A stretch of DNA of 64,000 nt from Drosophila persimilis (Eukaryota; Arthropoda; Insecta; Diptera; Drosophilidae), in contig NW_020825706.1 in assembly GCF_003286085.1 (NCBI RefSeq), positions 1,302,001 to 1,366,000 on the forward strand, given 5' to 3'. Positions 59,630 to 64,000 of this stretch are shown piece after piece (positions within the stretch are counted from its first letter, which is position 1; every line of letters begins with the position of its first letter). The notes beneath the pieces were generated by a model, which had not been told where the DNA came from, ran no database searches, and was given only the letters and a program-made list of their open reading frames with translations. A program made the position numbers and the translations under genes.

Positions 59630-60640
59630 CTTTCTGGAATCCCTAGAGCCATCACTTTGCTGTCGTTCATTCCGTAGAAAGAAGAATTTTTTTCTTTGAG
59701 AAAGAAATCGCCTTCCCCTTTCATCGATTTCATTGCTTTTATTCTGTGGAAAGAAAAACATCTTTCCTTTCATCGCTTTTAAGCGGAAACAGAAGAAAGT
59801 TCTTCGCACTTTCAACGCTTTCATTCTGAAGAAAGAAACGTCTTCCTCTTGGAAGGGAGGGCATTCCATAAAAAGACACATCTTCTTTTTTACTTCCTTT
59901 AATTCGGAAAGAAACCCTTTTCGTTTTCATTTATTTTGTTCTTTAGAAAGGAACATCTTCACCTTTACATCCCTTTCTTTCTTTAGAAAGATAGACCTTC
60001 CGCTTTTTATCCCTTTTACTCTATAGAAAAACACATCCCCTGTTCATCCCTTCATCCCCTGTTCTTCCTTCGAAAGAAAGATCCTCTCTTTCCAGAAATT
60101 TCTATCCATTTCATTAATTTTGTTCTTTATAAAGAAAGATAGATCCACTCTTTCATGGCTTTCATTCCGAAGATAGAAAAACATTCTTCTGCTTTCATTC
60201 CCTTCCATTCTTTGAAAAGAAAGAGCCACTCTTTCATCCCTTCCATTCTTTAAGAACAATGATCCTCTTTCATCCCTGCCATTCCTTGGGAAGAAAGATC
60301 CTCTCTTTCATCCCTTTAATTCTGAAAGAAAGATCTTTCCTTTCCCCTGCCGTTATTCTTTAGCAAGGAAGATCCTCTCTTTCATGGCTTTTATTTCTTA
60401 GAAGGAAACATCTTCACCTTTTCATTCCTCCGTTCTTTAGAAAGAAACATCTTCCCCTGTTCATCCCTTCCATTTTGTAGAAAGACATATATCTTCCCTT
60501 TTTCCTCCATTCCATTCTTTAGATCCAGTCTTTTATGGCTTTCATTCCGAAGAAAGAAGACTCTTCTACTTTAAACATCTTCCCCTTCAGAAGGCTTACA
60601 CACTTTCAAAAGAAAGACCTCCTCTTTCATCCCTTTCATT
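59630..60640. repeat. ~1 kb pyrimidine/purine-skewed minisatellite
   Basis: About twenty degenerate units of roughly 40-55 bp, each with CTTTCATCCCTTTCATT, TTCTTTAGAAAGAAA and GATCCTCT/CATCTTCC variants. The plus strand is markedly C/T-rich between short purine blocks. Confidence 0.8.
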
Positions 60641-62780
60641 CTGTTCAAACAATCACTAATTTATCCCCGAATTCCCAATGCCCTGGATTCCCAATTTTCC
60701 ACTCATGAGTACCCTTACCCATCCTACACTCATTTTATATCAATCTTAATCTATTTTGTATCATTTTCTATCTAGTTTTCTCAAAAAACGCCCATTTTTC
60801 TTCCCTACAGCTAGTCCTTCGCTTATTATTCATATAAATTTACCATTTTCCCTTCTACTCTTCGTATTTTTCTTTTATTTCTCTCATATTTATCCCAAAA
60901 ATCTCTTTAAAAATTTCCCAGCAACAGGTTTTTCTCTTTTCTTTAATTAGAAAAACCCTCCCTCTTGCAAATTCCTCCCCTCTCCGCTAAAGCCCTTTTC
61001 AAATATAGAACTCCTGGCCTTAAAAACTTTCTCCTTTCCGTTTTTGTTGGCCCTTTTTCTTTGCCCTATTTTTGTCCACTTAAAATTCCCCTATTTTCAG
61101 TTTTTGTAGTTTTCCATTTTCCATTTTTGGCGGCCAAAAGGGCAACTAGTGAGAGAGAGGGAGAGGGGAGAACGAGGGTAGAACACACACCTGTCAACAC
61201 GGTGGGGGGGGGGTTCTGTTTCTTCGTTTGTTTTTCTTATCTTGAATGTAGTTTTTCACTGTGACGTCACCTGGTGGCGCCACACCTCCCCCCCTCCCGC
61301 TATGTGTGAGATCGCTGTGAAATTTATGCAAAAAAGGAAAAACTTAAACCGTCATGCCGTCCCGTCAATGGGTGCAATGGACTTTGGGGAAACGACTTGA
61401 CGGGGGGCACAAACACTCGTGAAAGAAAAGAAAACGTGGCCAAAGCCAAAGCCAAAAACTATAAACGAGGCAATGACTTGGCGACTCTTGTGGCCGTTGC
61501 CGTTGCTGTTGCTGTTATTTTCTGCCGTTTTGGCTGCCAAAAAGAGGTCTCCGCCCCCCTCCTTCCTCCTAATGACCATTTTGCATTCAGTGGCACTCTC
61601 GGACACACACATGCCACATGCCACATGAGCATATAATTATATTTATTCATTTATTCATTCATGGAGCAGTCACAAAAGTCACTGCACTCCGTACTCGGCA
61701 CTCGGACACGGTTTGTGGCAAAGGAAAAACTCTGAAACAAATGAATATCCTGTTCCCTGTTTTCTGTGCCCGTCCTGTTTCCTGTTCAACTTTTTCAATT
61801 GCTCTCACAATTTCCATGCAATTAACAAACAACAAAGAAAAAGGCTGTCACCCCCTTTCGGGGGCACAGCGGATGCTGCAAGTTGGGCCAACAAGAGGCA
61901 TTTGTTTTACCCCCCGCCCGCTGCTGCACTCGAGAAGAGAATGTCAGAAGAGGCAATGACATCGAAGCATAAAAAGCAATTTTATGCACACATTGACCCT
62001 CAAAAGGGGGGCAGCGGCAGCGGCAGCGGCAGCCCGAGAGGGGCACAAATGCTGTGTCAATGGATAGTTGTTCCACCCACACCCACACCCACACAAAGAG
62101 GGAGGGCGGAGTGCACCCATTTGCCATTACTCATACGCCTCGTGTGCATTGTCAAACATTTATGACGTCCATTTAGGTCTCTTAGTCTCTCTGTCTGTCC
62201 CTCTCTGTCTCTGTGTGTGTGTGTGTGTGTGTCGTCATTATAATCATTTGTCTAAAAACCTCCCCCTGCCACCCTCTGCTGTGTTGCCTAGTGACGTTTG
62301 CCATTTGGCATCGGACAAGTCGAAAAGAAAATCGATTCCTGCTGGTTGCCTGCCTGCCTGCCCGCACGCCCGCCTGTTGCTGCCTCATTGCCTCTCGTGT
62401 TACTGTTCTGCTGTGTTCTATAACTAGTTTACCTTTTAATTAAATTTAACGCCCATCGATGGGGCCCAACCCCCTGTTCATTATTGCCCAGTAAACAGAG
62501 AAGCAGAGCAGCAAAGCAGCAGAACAGCAGAACAGCAGCAACAAAAGCCAGCAAAAAGGTGGCAATCTCTTGGCCATTGTTTTAGTTGTTTTTTGCTGTA
62601 GGACTGGCAATTGTTGTTGCACGTTGGCGGCTTGTGTTGCACTGATTTTGTGGCAAAATGAGAGCTAGATGGTGGGGCCATCCTTATTAAGATAATAGTA
62701 GACTCATTAATCGTTAGCAAGTGCTTATGCAAGGGGCTACAAAAGTGCTCCAAAATGGCAAGAAAAATGCTGATATGAAA
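60641..62780. other. non-coding sequence upstream of Rim
   Basis: T-rich DNA, then mixed sequence with GT repeats (62213-62231) and CCACACC runs. No coding gene supported. Confidence 0.55.
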
Positions 62781-63320
62781 ATACAAATAAATTAATAAAG
62801 AAAAATTTTAAAAATATTAAGTACAAATTTAATCGATTAAATAATAGATTAAAATAATTAAATTAATTAAATTAAATTAAATAATTAAAAATAAATAATA
62901 ATTATAATTAATAATAAATATAAAAAAGAAATAACACCAATATTAAATTAATACAAAATATAAAAAAACAAATTACACAAAAATTGAATTAATAAAAAAT
63001 ATTGAAAACTAATAGCACAAAAATTAAATGAATAATAATAATAAGTCATTAAAAGTATTTACGCTTTACATTAAATCATTATTAAAAAAATCTAAAACGA
63101 CGAAATTTGCAATTAATATTTAATAAATACTGAATAATAAATAATACTAATAATAGATTAATAAATACCCTCAAAAGTTCATCAATTAATTAAATACATA
63201 TTTAAATAAATAATTACTTATATTTAAGAACTCTATTAAAGAATTAAAAAATTAATTGGGAACATATTTTTAAAAAATATTATAATAATAAATCTTAAAA
63301 AAAATACTAATAAAGCGACT
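62781..63320. repeat. AT-rich low-complexity block
   Basis: Almost entirely A/T with ATTAAATTAAT and AATAATAA words over about 540 bp. It may be a matrix-attachment-like or decayed satellite segment; nothing functional can be read. Confidence 0.7.
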
Positions 63321-64000
63321 AGTTAGTGGAAGGAACTCTAATAAGTAGAACTAAAAACACCTTCGCATTAAATCATTTTCCTTTTCTTTCTTTCTCCCAT
63401 TTCTCTCCCCTTCCTCCCATTTTGAGGCACACGAAATTCTGTTTATTGCCCAAGAGAAAAAAGAATCCTTTGATTGCATGCACAAAATTCATAGAACCTC
63501 AAATTTGAGCTTCAATTCTTCAGCAACTTGACCAATTTCGACCACAGAAAATGTTCATTAAATATTTCTCCGAAATGCAATCACAAATTTCCCTTCAATT
63601 TCATCAACTTACATGCATTTCTCTATCAAGTTGTTTTTTGTTTTTGGTTTTTAGAGTTGTGTAAACGGCGTTGTCTGTTCATTCGTTGTTTGTTTTTTTA
63701 AAGATTTTTGTTTCGGTTTTGTTTTTTTTTTTATAAATTAGAAAAGTTGTTGCTTGTTTTTTTTTGTTCGAGACACTTGTTATATATTTTGTTGAGTTTG
63801 GAATTTAATTGTAGTAAAAGCAATGCTGTATATAAGAAATTTCAGTTGGATTTCGTTTGTTTTTTGTTTGCTATTTACAAGGCCTTTTTATGACTTGGGG
63901 GTTTCAATATTTGTGGTATATTTTGCTGTTGTTTATGTCACTGTAAAATAATATACATATTTAATTATTTATGAAGCACACACACACTACAATGGATCTC
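63321..64000. other. non-coding window edge
   Basis: T-rich and TTTTTG sequence. Nothing recognised. Confidence 0.5.

Noticed and set aside
1-64000. tRNA, rRNA, CRISPR array, bacterial operon features
   Set aside because: No tRNA A/B box pair, rRNA-like block or regularly spaced repeat-spacer pattern was noticed; the context is an insect genome.

Overview
The window looks like Drosophila genomic DNA. It has long introns, CA/GT and CAG/CAA microsatellites, polyglutamine and polythreonine coding tracts, and two large neural/developmental genes recognisable by family. Abundant opa-type repeats and minisatellites suggest a species outside the melanogaster subgroup, perhaps the obscura group, but that is a guess. 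Everything here comes from reading the sequence, its splice signals and reading-frame continuity; no alignment was run.

Layout. (1) 1-12,385, plus strand: the 3' part of a multi-pass membrane protein gene, most likely tincar (tinc). Four coding exons are present (5220-7115, 7393-7828, 9924-10725, 11534-12385), joined by phase-consistent introns. Earlier exons must lie left of the window. (2) 12,386-21,241: the space between two convergent genes, holding both 3' UTRs and a complex nested inverted-repeat element at about 13.7-15.5 kb. (3) 21,242-54,181, minus strand: an apparently complete Rim gene (Rab3-interacting molecule, an active-zone scaffold). I resolve 23 coding exons whose phases all agree except at one place, where a small extra exon is required or one exon is skipped. 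The order is FYVE-type zinc finger, polyglutamine linker, PDZ, C2A, RIM-BP-binding proline motif, a 2.9 kb low-complexity exon, and C2B. (4) A short intronless plus-strand ORF of unknown function lies inside Rim intron 2 (51,778-52,168), with an apparent frame break. (5) 54,300-64,000: non-coding sequence upstream of Rim, with several tandem-repeat arrays.

The two main genes are transcribed towards each other. RIM tethers Rab3-bearing vesicles, Munc13, RIM-BP and calcium channels at release sites. Tincar is a developmental membrane protein. Nothing in the sequence suggests a shared function.

The observations most worth checking are: a probable GC-AG intron inside the Rim C2B domain; a phase rule that makes exon 25971-26214 dependent on a partner microexon; the nested antisense ORF followed by AATAAA and an A tract; candidate alternative Rim 3' exons; two in-phase donors in tinc; a foldback-like repeat; and five copies of a 10-bp palindrome in the 9.3 kb Rim intron.
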